Assembly: GCA_003220685.1 (NCBI GenBank)
Contig: QHTE01000013.1
Coordinates: 36,052-82,292, forward strand
DNA length: 46,241 nucleotides
DNA from: Candidatus Rokuibacteriota bacterium
Lineage (GTDB): Bacteria > Methylomirabilota > Methylomirabilia > Rokubacteriales > CSP1-6
Direction: 5' to 3'
Shown here: positions 6,810 to 15,116 of the stretch, piece by piece
Layout of the letters: the number at the start of each line of letters is the position of its first letter
Numbering within the stretch: the first letter of the stretch is position 1
Position numbers and translations under genes: made by a program
The notes under the pieces: generated by a model
The model's input: the letters and a program-made list of their open reading frames with translations, nothing else
What the model was told of the DNA's origin: nothing
Databases searched by the model: none

Positions 6810-8239
6810 GGTCGGGACGAGAGCAGCTTCACCAGCCGATAGAGGTACTCTTGCCCCTCGTAGAGGGATTGCACGAGCATCCGCTCGTCGCGACCGTGAG
6901 CGCGGATGTCGTCGATGTCGCCGAACATCCCGGAGGTCCCGTAGGCGGGTATCCCGGCGGTACGGAGGTATCGCGAGTCGGTGGCGCCGGTCGACATCGT
7001 CGGAATGACGGGCACGCCGGGCCACAGCGCCTGCGTCACGCGCTCCACCGCGCCCATGATCTCCGCTGTGAGCGGCGACGCCGGGCTCGGAAAGAACTTG
7101 TTGACCGGCGTCACCTTGATCGGGTCGTTGGCGAGGACGCGGATCAGGGTCTGGCGCACGTCCTCTTCCGTCTCGCCCGGGAGCACCCGGCAGTTCACCA
7201 CGGCGCGCGCCGTCTGCGGGAGCGCGTTGTCGGCGTGGCCACCCTCGAGCCTCGTCGGGACGCATGTCGTGCGCAGGCGGGAATTGAACACCGGGCCGAC
7301 TGCGGCGACCCGCGCCACGACCGCCGGATCGCGATTGCCGTTCGCGACCGCGCGGAAGTCGTCACCGAGGGATCCGCCGATCAGCGCGGCGGAGCGCTCG
7401 AAGTACTGCCGGTTCACGTCGTCGAGGTTGACCGGGAAATCGAACTCGGCCAACCGCGCCAGACCGCCGGCCAGATGCCAGATCGCGTTGTCCTTGACCG
7501 GCAGCGAGCTGTGCCCGCCGCGGTTCGTCACCTCGAGTCGATAGGTCTGGAAGATCTTCTCGCTTGCCTGGATGCTGTTGGACACGCGCCGGCCGTTCTT
7601 CAGCGAGCCGCCGCCGCCCTCGTTGAGCGCCAACTCCGCGTCGATGAGCGCGCGATGCTCCTTGAGGAGCCAGGCCACGCCGTTGTGCCCGCCGCCCTCT
7701 TCGTCGGCGGTCAGCGCCACGATGAGATCGCGGTCGGGCACGAAGCCCTCCTGCCGGTAGCGGATCAGGTTGGCCACGAAGGCCGCGGCCATGGCCTTGT
7801 CGTCGGTGGTGCCCCGGCCGTAGAAGTAGCCGTCCTGCTCGAGCAGCTTGAAGGGATCGACGGACCAGTCCTCGCGGTTGGCCTCGACGACGTCGAGGTG
7901 CGCGAGCAGCAGCAGCGGCCGTCTGGCCCCGGTGCCGCGTAGTCGCGCTACCATATTGCCCTTTCGCGGCGCGGGCGCGAGCACCTGGACGTCGGCGGCC
8001 GGAAAGCCGGCGTTGAGCAGGCGCCGCGCCATCGCCTCGGCCGCCTTCGTGTTGTCGCCGACCGAGTTGGTCGTGTTGATCTCGATCAGCTCCTGATAGA
8101 TCTCGCGCAATAGCTGCTGGTGCGGGGCGAGGGCCGCGGGCTGGGCGCCGGCGCCAGATCTCGATCCCGGAGAGACGACGACCGCGGCGGCGACGACCGA
8201 GAGGACGAGGACCCGACGGACAGTACGCGCGCTAGGCAT
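6806..8239 (-). CDS. secreted M20 family metallopeptidase
   Basis: A 477-residue protein with an N-terminal signal peptide (residues about 8-32). Zinc-binding landmarks of M20/M28-like carboxypeptidases are present: His114 and Asp116 in 'LLLLAHLDVVEA', Asp146 in 'GRGTTDDKAM', and the catalytic Glu180/Glu181 in 'LTADEEGGGHNG'. A dimerisation domain follows ('NRGGHSSLPVKDNAIWHLA' region near 240-260), and the C-terminal half closes the zinc site with 'GATDSRYLRTAGIPAYGTSG'. It should hydrolyse peptides or N-acyl amino acids outside the cytoplasm. Divergent from the aminotransferase gene, and followed by a GTGA-coupled Tat-signal remnant. Confidence 0.92.
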   Translation of the reverse strand: MPSARTVRRVLVLSVVAAAVVVSPGSRSGAGAQPAALAPHQQLLREIYQELIEINTTNSVGDNTKAAEAMARRLLNAGFPAADVQVLAPAPRKGNMVARLRGTGARRPLLLLAHLDVVEANREDWSVDPFKLLEQDGYFYGRGTTDDKAMAAAFVANLIRYRQEGFVPDRDLIVALTADEEGGGHNGVAWLLKEHRALIDAELALNEGGGGSLKNGRRVSNSIQASEKIFQTYRLEVTNRGGHSSLPVKDNAIWHLAGGLARLAEFDFPVNLDDVNRQYFERSAALIGGSLGDDFRAVANGNRDPAVVARVAAVGPVFNSRLRTTCVPTRLEGGHADNALPQTARAVVNCRVLPGETEEDVRQTLIRVLANDPIKVTPVNKFFPSPASPLTAEIMGAVERVTQALWPGVPVIPTMSTGATDSRYLRTAGIPAYGTSGMFGDIDDIRAHGRDERMLVQSLYEGQEYLYRLVKLLSSRP

Positions 8240-8258
8240 AGGACCCTCCGCGAGCCGA

Positions 8259-8277
8259 GATACTACCGCGAAGTATC
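8259..8277. promoter_or_regulatory. palindromic operator-like site in the divergent intergenic region
   Basis: GATACT (8259-8264) and AGTATC (8272-8277) form a perfect 6-bp inverted repeat around a 7-bp spacer. The 130-bp gap separates the divergent M20 peptidase and aminotransferase genes. The symmetry and AT-rich arms in GC-rich DNA suit a dimeric repressor site. No regulator gene is nearby, so this is only a candidate. Confidence 0.3.
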
Positions 8278-8296
8278 ATGCCGCGGATGCGCTTCC

Positions 8297-8326
8297 TTGA
8301 CCGGCGCCGGACGACGGGCGTACCGT
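8297..8326 (+). promoter_or_regulatory. candidate promoter for the aminotransferase operon
   Basis: TTGACC (8297-8302) and TACCGT (8321-8326) are 18 bp apart, 43 bp before the ATG at 8370. The -35 box is a good sigma-70 match and the -10 box is moderate. Confidence 0.3.
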
Positions 8327-8369
8327 ACCGGCGTCGCCGAAATCACCGCTTCGCGAGAGGAGATTCCTC

Positions 8370-9740
8370 ATGGCCCGTCTCGCCGCCTCGTCCAAGCTCC
8401 AGGACAGTTACGTTCACGCCCTGCCCGCCTCGCGCGCGCTGTACGAGCGCGCCCGGCGCCTCTTCCCCGACGCGGTGACGCACGACAACCGCCGCATGCA
8501 GCCGTTTCCGCTCTACGTCGCCCGGGCCGAGGGCGCCTACAAGTAGGACGTCGACGGCAATCGCTACGTCGACTACTGGATGGGCCACGGCGCCCTGCTC
8601 CTCGGCCACAACCCGCGACAGGTGGCCGACGCCGTGCGCGAGCAGGCGCTGCGCGGCACGCATTACGGCGCCTGTCACGAAAAGGAAGTCGAGTGGGGCG
8701 AGTGGGTCTGCCGCCTCGTGCCGAGCGCCGAGCGCGTGCGCTTCACCGCGTCGGGCACCGAGGCCACCCACATGGCCGTGCGGCTCGCCCGCGCCTTCAC
8801 GGGCAAGCGCCACGTCGTCAAGTTCGCGGGCCACTTCCACGGCTGGCACGAGGGGCTCGAGATCGGCGTGCGTCCGCCCTACGAGGCCGCGCCCGAGGCG
8901 GGTCAGCTGCCCGAGGTCGTCGATCTGGTCACGGTGCTGCCGCCCAACGACATCGCCGCGGTGCGCGAGCGCCTCGCGAAGGGTGACGTGGCCGCGGTGA
9001 TCATCGAGCCCACCGGCGGCCATTTCGGCTCGGTGCCGGCGCCGGCGTCGTTCGTGACCGCGCTGCGCGAGGAGACCCGGCGCGCGAACGTCCTCTTAAT
9101 CTTCGACGAGGTCGTCACCGGCTTCCGCGTCGCGCCCGGCGGCGCGCAGGCCATGCTCGGCATACGGCCCGATCTCACGACGATGGCGAAGATCTTGTGC
9201 GGGGGGCTGCCCGGCGGCGCCTGCGCCGGGCGCGAGGACGTGATGAGCTATCTGGCCACCAAGCCGACCGCCGAGGAGAACCGCCGCGCCAAGATCGCCC
9301 ACGCGGGCACGTTCAACGCCAATCCGCTCTCGGCCGCGGCAGGCGTCGCGATGCTTTCCTCCGTGGCCGACGGCCAGGCGATCCGCCTCGCGAACCAGCA
9401 GGCGGCCAAGCTGCGCCACGGCATGAACGAGATCCTGGCGCGCGAGAGCGTCGCCTGGAAGATCTACGGCGACCACAGCGACTGGAAGATCTTCTTCGGC
9501 GCCGGGGCGCCGCCCCGCGGCGGATCGGATCAGTCGGTCGAGGACGTCGACTGGCGGAGGCTCGACGCGAAGAACGCCGAGCAGAGCCGCGCCCTCCGTC
9601 AGGCGCTCATCCTACATGGCGTCGACTTCAACGGGGCGCGCGCGCTCGTGGGCACCTGCCACACCGACGCGATCCTCGGCGAGACCCTGACCGCATTCGA
9701 GGCGGCGATCCGTGACATGAAAGAGGAGGGCCTCGCATGA
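8370..9740 (+). pseudogene. glutamate-1-semialdehyde aminomutase-like class III aminotransferase, interrupted by an amber codon
   Basis: The frame starts at ATG 8370 after an AGAGGAG site and runs to 9740 (456 codons), but has a single TAG at 8544-8546 (codon 59). The context is 'EGAYK-stop-DVDGNRYVDYW'. Relatives usually have Trp or another hydrophobic residue there, and TGG to TAG is one change. The rest is intact: 'TASGTEATHMAVRLAR', Asp246 in 'IFDEVVTGFR' and the PLP lysine Lys274 in 'TTMAKILCGGLPGG'. If not read through, translation could restart at ATG 8580, leaving out the N-terminal segment. No tRNA evidence supports recoding, so I call it a nonsense mutation or a base error. It overlaps the next gene by ATGA. 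Confidence 0.75.
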
Positions 9741-10873
9741 TCCCCGAGGTCTATCGCAAGCTCGGCGTCCGTCCCATCATCCACGGCTCGGGGACCACCA
9801 CGCGCTACGGCGGCTCGCGGCTCCGGCCCGAGGCGCTCGAGTCGATGCGCCAGGCGTCGACCGTCCTCGTGAACATCGACGAGCTCAACGAGGCCGCGGG
9901 CGCCGCGATAGCCCGCATGCTCGGCACCGAGGCGGCGTTCGTCACAGCCGGCGCCAGCTCGGGGCTGATATTACAAACCGCCGCCTGCATCGCCGGCGAC
10001 GATCCGGCGAAGATCACGCGCCTGCCCGACACACGCGGGATCCGCAACGAGATCGTGATCCAGCGTGCCCATCGCTTCGCCTACGACCAGGCCTATCGGG
10101 TCGCCGGCGGCGTCCTGGTCGAGATCGGGCTCGCCCGCCGCACGCAGCCGTTCGAGCTCGAGGACGCGATCACGGAGAGGACGGCGGCGGTCGCGTACCT
10201 GATCTCGCCCTTCACGAGCCCGCCCGGCGTGCTCACCCTCGAGCAGGTCGTCGCGATCGCGCATCGCCGCAGTGTGCCGGTCATCGTCGACGCCGCGTCG
10301 ATGCTGCCGCCGCGCGAGAACTTGACCAAGTTTCTTCGCCTCGGCGCCGACCTCGTCAGCTTCAGCGGCGGCAAGGGGATCCGCGGGCCGCAGTCCACCG
10401 GCATCCTGGCCGGGCGCCGCGATCTCGTGCGCGCTGCCTCGCTCAACGCGAGCCCCAACCAGGCGCTGGGCCGCGCCGCGAAGACCTCGAAGGAGGAGAT
10501 CTGCGGCCTGGTGACGGCGCTCGAGCTGTTCATCGCCGAGGACGAGGCCGCCGAGATGAAGCGCTACATCGACGTCTGCACCACGATGGTCGAGGCGCTC
10601 TCCGACATCGCCGGCCTGCGGTGTGTCGTCGAGCACGACCAGACGAACCGCGTCATTCCCCACGCCGTCATTTATTTCACGCCGGATTGGACGGGGCCGT
10701 CGGGCAACGCGGTGCAGGTGGCGCTGGCCAAGGGCGAGCCGCACATCTACGTGCAGCAGGGCGTTCACCAGGGCGGCTACTTCGACGAGATCGCCGTCGA
10801 TCCGATCAACCTCCTGCCGGGTGAGGAGCTGATCGTCGCCGCGCGCCTGCGCGAGGAGCTCACGCGGCGTTAG
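9737..10873 (+). CDS. SelA-like PLP-dependent enzyme (DgaE/YhfS-type, not selenocysteine synthase)
   Basis: A 378-residue fold-type I PLP enzyme of the SelA-related group. Landmarks are 'TAGASSGLILQTAA' (phosphate-binding loop, 70-83), Asp185 in 'VPVIVDAASMLPP' and the Schiff-base Lys213 in 'VSFSGGKGIRGPQ'. True SelA is about 80 residues longer, with an N-terminal tRNA-binding part and a conserved SGDK-type motif. This protein starts directly with 'YRKLGVRPIIHGSGTTTRYGG', typical of the paralogues that act as ammonia-lyases or racemase-like enzymes on amino/sugar acids. It overlaps the aminotransferase stop by 4 bp, so the two probably served one amino-acid pathway. Confidence 0.83.
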   Translation: MIPEVYRKLGVRPIIHGSGTTTRYGGSRLRPEALESMRQASTVLVNIDELNEAAGAAIARMLGTEAAFVTAGASSGLILQTAACIAGDDPAKITRLPDTRGIRNEIVIQRAHRFAYDQAYRVAGGVLVEIGLARRTQPFELEDAITERTAAVAYLISPFTSPPGVLTLEQVVAIAHRRSVPVIVDAASMLPPRENLTKFLRLGADLVSFSGGKGIRGPQSTGILAGRRDLVRAASLNASPNQALGRAAKTSKEEICGLVTALELFIAEDEAAEMKRYIDVCTTMVEALSDIAGLRCVVEHDQTNRVIPHAVIYFTPDWTGPSGNAVQVALAKGEPHIYVQQGVHQGGYFDEIAVDPINLLPGEELIVAARLREELTRR

Positions 10874-10890
10874 CCGTGTGAGGCGACACC

Positions 10891-11160
10891 ATGTGTCGAA
10901 ACATCAAGACGCTGTTCAACTTCGAGCCGCCGGTCACGGACGAGGAGATCCGGGCGGCCTCGCTGCAGTTCGTGCGGAAAGTCAGCGGCTTCAACAAGCC
11001 CTCGAAGGCCAACGAGACCGTGTTCCTCGCCGCGATCGACCAGATCGCGGCGGTCTCGCGCAGCCTCCTGCGCTCGCTCGAGACCACTGCGCCGCCGCGG
11101 AGCCGCGAGGAAGAGGCCGCCAAGGCGCGGGCGCGCGCGGCGCAGCGGTTTTCCCGGTGA
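10891..11160 (+). CDS. DUF2277 family protein
   Basis: An 89-residue cytosolic protein that begins 'MCRNIKTLFNFEPPVTDEEI' and continues with 'ASLQFVRKVSGFNKPS', the hallmark of DUF2277. It is helical and its function is unknown. It lies 17 bp after the SelA-like gene and 22 bp before an LLM enzyme, so it probably belongs to the same transcript. Confidence 0.92.
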   Translation: MCRNIKTLFNFEPPVTDEEIRAASLQFVRKVSGFNKPSKANETVFLAAIDQIAAVSRSLLRSLETTAPPRSREEEAAKARARAAQRFSR

Positions 11161-11182
11161 GCCGCGCCGCCCCCCGCCTGAC

Positions 11183-12181
11183 GTGGAGATCGGGTTCTTC
11201 TTCTGGCCGTATCACGTAGCCCTCGTGCGCGCGATGGCCGAGGCGGCCGACTCGCTCGGGTACGACATGGTCGGAATCGCCGACACGCCCGGCCTCGCCA
11301 TGGATCCCTGGGTGGCGACGGCGCTCCTGGCCGAACGGACGCGGCGCGCCCGTGTCGCGGTTTGCGTAACCAACCTCGTGACGCGCCATCCGGCCGTCGC
11401 GGCGGCTTCGATCGCGTCGGTCGATCTGCTGGCGCCCGGCCGCGCGGTGCTCGGGGTCGGCGTCGGCCACAGCGGCACGCGCAATCTGGGCGCGGCGAGC
11501 CTGCCGGCGGGCGAGCTCGCCGAGGGTGTGGCGTTCGTCAAGGAGCTCCTGCAAGGGCGGCCGGCCTCGTATCGCGGCGGCACCGCGCACCTGCCCTGGG
11601 TGAAGCGCCCGAGCCCGGTCTTTGTCGCGGCGTCGCATCCGCGCTCGCTCGCGGCGGCCGGCGCTCACGCCGACGGCGTCTTCATCAACTACGGTCTAGC
11701 CGCCGACAACATCGTCGAGTCAGAAGGCGCGGTCGTCCGGGCCGCCCGCGCGGCGAGTCGCAATCCCGACGAGGTCGAGATCTGGCAGATTGCGTGCCTC
11801 GACTGCGGCGCCGACGGTGCCGCCTCGCGCCGAAAGATCGGCGCGATCCTCGCGTTCGTGTCGGCGTACGTCATGGGCGGCGGCGATCTCGCCCGGCGGG
11901 GCGTGCCCGCCGAGCACCGCGCGGCGCTTCTCGAGCTGCGCCGCCGCTACAGCACGCGCCCCGGCGAGGCCGACGCCGCGCTCGTGACCGAGCTCGGGCT
12001 GTTCGACTATCTCAGTCGGCGTCTGGCAATCTGCGGCACGCCCGAGGAGTGCCTGGCGCAGGTGCGCGCCGCCCGGGCGGCCGGGGTCCGACGGCTCATG
12101 TTCTCGGTCAGCCTCGCGGTCGATCCCCTCGACACCGTACGGCTCTTCGGCGAGAAAGTGCTCCCGGCGGTGCGCTCGTGA
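11183..12181 (+). CDS. LLM class flavin-dependent oxidoreductase (F420/FMN type)
   Basis: A 332-residue TIM-barrel luciferase-like protein. Features are 'EIGFFFWPYHVALVRAMAEAAD' at the start, 'VAVCVTNLVTRHPAVAAASIAS' (strand 3), 'RAVLGVGVGHSG' (phosphate loop) and 'PSPVFVAASHPRSLAAAG' before the C-terminal barrel strands. The family oxidises or reduces small molecules with F420H2 or FMNH2. The closest general type is methylene-H4MPT-reductase-like. The start is the GTG at 11183. The stop overlaps the next gene's GTG (GTGA). Confidence 0.85.
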   Translation: MEIGFFFWPYHVALVRAMAEAADSLGYDMVGIADTPGLAMDPWVATALLAERTRRARVAVCVTNLVTRHPAVAAASIASVDLLAPGRAVLGVGVGHSGTRNLGAASLPAGELAEGVAFVKELLQGRPASYRGGTAHLPWVKRPSPVFVAASHPRSLAAAGAHADGVFINYGLAADNIVESEGAVVRAARAASRNPDEVEIWQIACLDCGADGAASRRKIGAILAFVSAYVMGGGDLARRGVPAEHRAALLELRRRYSTRPGEADAALVTELGLFDYLSRRLAICGTPEECLAQVRAARAAGVRRLMFSVSLAVDPLDTVRLFGEKVLPAVRS

Positions 12182-12792
12182 GTGCGGCTATGACAGGATC
12201 GCCGGAAACGGCAAGAGACGACGGGCGGCGGTATGTCGTCGTGGGGCTCGTCTGGCTCGCGGCCGCGATCGGCCTGGGAGTCACGGGTCGGACCGCGAGC
12301 TGGCGGCCACCGACTCCGCAGCTCGTGCTCGCCGGACTGACGGTGCTGCTGCTGGCGGCGGTCGTGACGCGTCCGCGCTTGCGCCATTGGCTCGCCACGC
12401 TCGATCTTCGCTGGCTCGTCGCGGTTCACCTGACGCGCTTCGTCGGATTCTATTTCCTGCTTCTCTATTATCGAGACGGCGCGCTACCTCGCGCGTTCGC
12501 CGTGCCCGGCGGCTGGGGAGACATCGTCGTGGCGATCCTGGCGCTGGGTCTCCTGATGGCGGGCGGAGAGCTGCAAGCACGGCCGCGGCTGGTCGGCGCC
12601 TGGAATGCGTTGGGGCTGCTCGACATCCTCTTCGTCGTCGCGACGGCGTCCCGCCTGGCCCTGGCCGACCCGGACTCGATGAACGCCCTGCTGAGACTCC
12701 CGCTGAGTCTGCTCGTCACGTTCCTCGTGCCGATCATCATCGTCGATCACGTCGTGGTCTTCTGGCGGATCGTGAGGCGAGCGAGAACGTAG
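12178..12792 (+). CDS. hypothetical six-helix membrane protein
   Basis: A 204-residue protein from GTG 12178, coupled to the previous stop (ATG 12190 is an alternative). About six hydrophobic helices can be seen: 'YVVVGLVWLAAAIGLGV', 'LVLAGLTVLLLAAVV', 'LVAVHLTRFVGFYFLLLYY', 'IVVAILALGLLMAGG', 'ALGLLDILFVVATA' and 'LPLSLLVTFLVPIIIVDHVV'. The loop 'PRAFAVPGGWGDI' is reminiscent of small uncharacterised bacterial membrane proteins. I do not recognise a family with a known function. Confidence 0.78.
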   Translation: MSAAMTGSPETARDDGRRYVVVGLVWLAAAIGLGVTGRTASWRPPTPQLVLAGLTVLLLAAVVTRPRLRHWLATLDLRWLVAVHLTRFVGFYFLLLYYRDGALPRAFAVPGGWGDIVVAILALGLLMAGGELQARPRLVGAWNALGLLDILFVVATASRLALADPDSMNALLRLPLSLLVTFLVPIIIVDHVVVFWRIVRRART

Positions 12793-12826
12793 CTGTTTCC
12801 GCGGCCGGTCACGTAGAATCGCGTGG

Positions 12827-13597
12827 ATGCCACGTGGCAGGTCTTCGTGCGCCGAGGCCGACCTCTATCCGGCGGTCAAGGCCTTCCTCGAAGCTCAGGG
12901 CTACGACGTCAAGGCGGAGGTCCGCGGCTGCGACGTCGTCGCGATTCGGGGCGACGAGCCGCCCGTGATCGTCGAGCTGAAGCTCGGCTTCAGCCTCGCC
13001 CTCGTGCTCCAGGGCGTCGACCGGCTCACGATGACGGATCGCGTCTATCTGGCCGTGGGCCGGCCCGGCAGCCGACGGAGCCGACGCGGATCGGTTCTCC
13101 GGCGCGACGTGCGGAATCTCTGTCGGCGGCTCGGCCTCGGCCTGATGACGGTCGCTCAAGGACGCTCGGCTCACTGCGTCGAAGTGCTCGTGGATCCCGT
13201 CCCCTACCGGCCGCGACGGCGCACGGCCAGCTTGACCCGTCTGCTCGGCGAGCACGCGCGGCGCGTGGGCGATCCCAATTGCGGCGGCGTCACGCGGACG
13301 CCGATCGTCACCGCCTACCGGCAGGAAGCGCTCCGCTGCGCGATGCTGATCGAGCGCGGCGGTCAGGCGAGCCTCAAGGCGCTGCGCGAGACCGGCCTGG
13401 TGCCCAACGCCTCGCGCATTCTCCAGCGCGACGTCTACGGCTGGTTCCGTCGGCTCCAGCGGGCGACCTATGCGCTGACCGATCGCGCGCGCCAGGACAT
13501 CGGCCGCTTCGCCGCGTCGCGCGCGTTGCCGGATCCCGCCGGTGGAGCGATTGCCGGTGGGGCGACGATTGCCGGCGGTGCGACGATGAAGGAGTGA
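12827..13597 (+). CDS. DUF2161 family putative PD-(D/E)XK phosphodiesterase
   Basis: A 256-residue protein with a nuclease-like N-terminal half. Asp36 ('VRGCDVVAI') and Glu50-x-Lys52 ('PVIVELKLGF') form the PD-(D/E)XK pattern after the helix 'AEADLYPAVKAFLEAQGYDVKAE'. The C-terminal part has a helix-turn-helix-like stretch ('KALRETGLVPNASRILQRDV', 'RLQRATYALT') as in DUF2161 proteins. The family is annotated as a probable phosphodiesterase or nuclease without a known substrate. The last 18 residues are a Gly/Ala/Thr repeat ('AIAGGATIAGGATMKE') that looks like a late extension. Confidence 0.85.
   Translation: MPRGRSSCAEADLYPAVKAFLEAQGYDVKAEVRGCDVVAIRGDEPPVIVELKLGFSLALVLQGVDRLTMTDRVYLAVGRPGSRRSRRGSVLRRDVRNLCRRLGLGLMTVAQGRSAHCVEVLVDPVPYRPRRRTASLTRLLGEHARRVGDPNCGGVTRTPIVTAYRQEALRCAMLIERGGQASLKALRETGLVPNASRILQRDVYGWFRRLQRATYALTDRARQDIGRFAASRALPDPAGGAIAGGATIAGGATMKE
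13541..13591 (+). repeat. short tandem repeat extending the DUF2161 C-terminus
   Basis: Three degenerate units (13541-13555 of 15 bp; 13556-13573 and 13574-13591 of 18 bp) share GGTGG/GCGGTGCGACGAT-type sequence. They encode G-G-A-(T)-I-A-type repeats up to five bases before the stop codon. Replication slippage is the likely origin. Confidence 0.55.
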
Positions 13598-13608
13598 GGG
13601 GAGCCGCC

Positions 13609-14016
13609 ATGTGGAAGCCGAGGAAAACCGTCGGGCAGATGGTCGAGGAAGCGAAGACGCGGATCGAGAATCTGTCCGTCGAGCAGGTCGAGGCCGAGAT
13701 CGCCCGCGGCGACGCGCAGGTCGTGGACATCCGCGACGTCCGCGAGCGGCGCAAGCTCGGGTTCATTCCCGGCTCGACCCACGTGCCGCGCGGGATGCTC
13801 GAATTCTGGCTCGACCCGACCTCGCACTACTACACGGGCAAGATCGACCCTACGAAGCGCATCATCGTGTATTGCGCCGGTGGCCAGCGCTCCGCGCTCG
13901 CGGCGGACGTGCTGCGCGAGATGGGATTCCCCAACGTGGCGCACCTCGCGGTCGGCTTCAACGGGTGGGCGGAGGCTGGCCGCACGGTGGAGCGCGAGGC
14001 CGAAGGCCGCTCCTGA
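13609..14016 (+). CDS. rhodanese-like sulfurtransferase
   Basis: A 135-residue single rhodanese domain. The N-terminal 'LSVEQVEAEIARGDAQVVDIRDVRERRKLGFIPGSTHVPRG' pattern carries the CH2A-type 'VDIRDVRE'. The active loop is 'IIVYCAGGQRSALAA' with the nucleophile Cys89. It should carry persulfide sulfur between small thiols. A purine-rich site (13595-13603) precedes the ATG at 13609. It begins 11 bp after the DUF2161 gene, so co-transcription is likely, although no functional link is apparent. Confidence 0.9.
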   Translation: MWKPRKTVGQMVEEAKTRIENLSVEQVEAEIARGDAQVVDIRDVRERRKLGFIPGSTHVPRGMLEFWLDPTSHYYTGKIDPTKRIIVYCAGGQRSALAADVLREMGFPNVAHLAVGFNGWAEAGRTVEREAEGRS

Positions 14017-14025
14017 GCGCCGCGC

Positions 14026-14469
14026 CTACGCGAGCGGCTTCGTCATGAAGATCCGGCTGGTCCCCGGCGGCAAGCACGGGACCGTCCCGAGTACGCAATA
14101 GCCGTGGCGCTCGTAGAAGCCCGGCGCCTGGAAGCTGATCGTGTACAGGACCGCGCCGACGCAGCCGCGGTGCCGCGCCTCGTCCTCGGCGAGCCGCAAG
14201 AGCCGGCTGCCGAGCCCGTCGCCCCGCAGATCGTCGGGAAGAAAGAAGAGGTCGATGAACAGAAGGCCGAGCGAGGTCCGTCCCGTGAGGCCGCCGACCG
14301 GCTGCTTCGTCCGGGGATCGCGGACGATCACGGCCAGAGGCCGACTGTCCCGGATCCCGCTCTGCTGCTCGTTGAAGCCCGCGAGCCCGGCGCCGACCGC
14401 ATGTGCCTCCTCGGTGGTCGGCGCGTCGGTGAGCGTGACGATGGGCGGCAGACGATCGGCGTCGGCCAT
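14026..14469 (-). CDS. GNAT family N-acetyltransferase
   Basis: A 147-residue GNAT protein. The acetyl-CoA pyrophosphate-binding motif is 'LRGDGLGSRLLRLAEDEA' (about residues 81-98; the R/QxxGxG/A core is Arg82-Gly87). It is preceded by the beta4 strand 'LLFIDLFFLPDD' and followed by 'YTISFQAPGFYERHGY', a typical C-terminal substrate region. The substrate is unknown. It is convergent with the rhodanese gene and divergent from the broken Uma2 gene. Confidence 0.88.
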   Translation of the reverse strand: MADADRLPPIVTLTDAPTTEEAHAVGAGLAGFNEQQSGIRDSRPLAVIVRDPRTKQPVGGLTGRTSLGLLFIDLFFLPDDLRGDGLGSRLLRLAEDEARHRGCVGAVLYTISFQAPGFYERHGYCVLGTVPCLPPGTSRIFMTKPLA

Positions 14470-14559
14470 GGGGGAAGTCTACCTCGGCGGGCACGGGCCT
14501 CGCATGCCCAGGGATCGGCACGTTGACGTCCCACACCGTCTGACGTAGGGTCCCATCAA

Positions 14560-15116
14560 ATGACGACGTACCCGGTCCGCACGCGGCGCTGGACCCGCGC
14601 GGAATACGACCGTTTGATCGACGTCGGCGTGTTCCTTCCCGATGAGCCCCTCGAGTTGCTTGGCGGCCCGCGATCGGCCTCGTGGAAGATGCTCTCCGGG
14701 CGGCGCTGCCTACTGGCAGGCTCGTAAGGTCGCAGGGTCCCGTCGCGCTCGACGACGAGTCGGAGCCTGAGCCCGACGTTGCGGTCACGCGCGGGGACCG
14801 GCGCAGTTACAGCCGTCGGCATCCTGATCGGCCCGCGCTCGTCGTCGAGGTCGCCGATTCGAGCCTGGCCTTCGACCGCGAGCACAAGGGTAGCCTCTAC
14901 GCCCGCGCGGGCCTGGACGATTACTGGATCGTGAATCTCGTCGACCGCGTCGTAGAAACCTACCGACGGGCCGAGCCGGATCCGTCGGCACCGTTCGGCT
15001 GGCGCTACGCTGCAAAGGAGGTCCTGAGCGCCGAGTCGTTCGTCGAGCTCCTAGCCGTGCCGGGAGCCCGTATCCTCGTCAGCGACCTCCTGCCCCTAGA
15101 AAGGAGCTGTCCATGA
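14560..15116 (+). pseudogene. Uma2 family (DUF820) endonuclease with internal deletion and frameshift
   Basis: ATG 14560 begins the usual Uma2 start ('RRWTRAEYDRLIDVGVFLPDE', 'LELLGG'). Directly after LLGG, near 14670, the sequence jumps to 'AIGLVEDALRAAL' in another frame, and the first frame stops soon after. About 15 codons that normally link these parts ('LLVVxEPQxxPH'-like) are missing. The rest is intact in the shifted frame: 'ALDDESEPEPDVAV', 'ALVVEVADSSLAFDREHKGSLYARAGLDDYWIVNL', with the acidic/lysine PD-(D/E)XK residues. It ends by ATGA overlap with the alcohol dehydrogenase. Unless the sequence is wrong, the gene is dead. Confidence 0.75.

Noticed and set aside
9737..10873. True selenocysteine synthase SelA
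   Set aside because: Too short, lacks the N-terminal tRNA-binding part, and is coupled to an aminotransferase.
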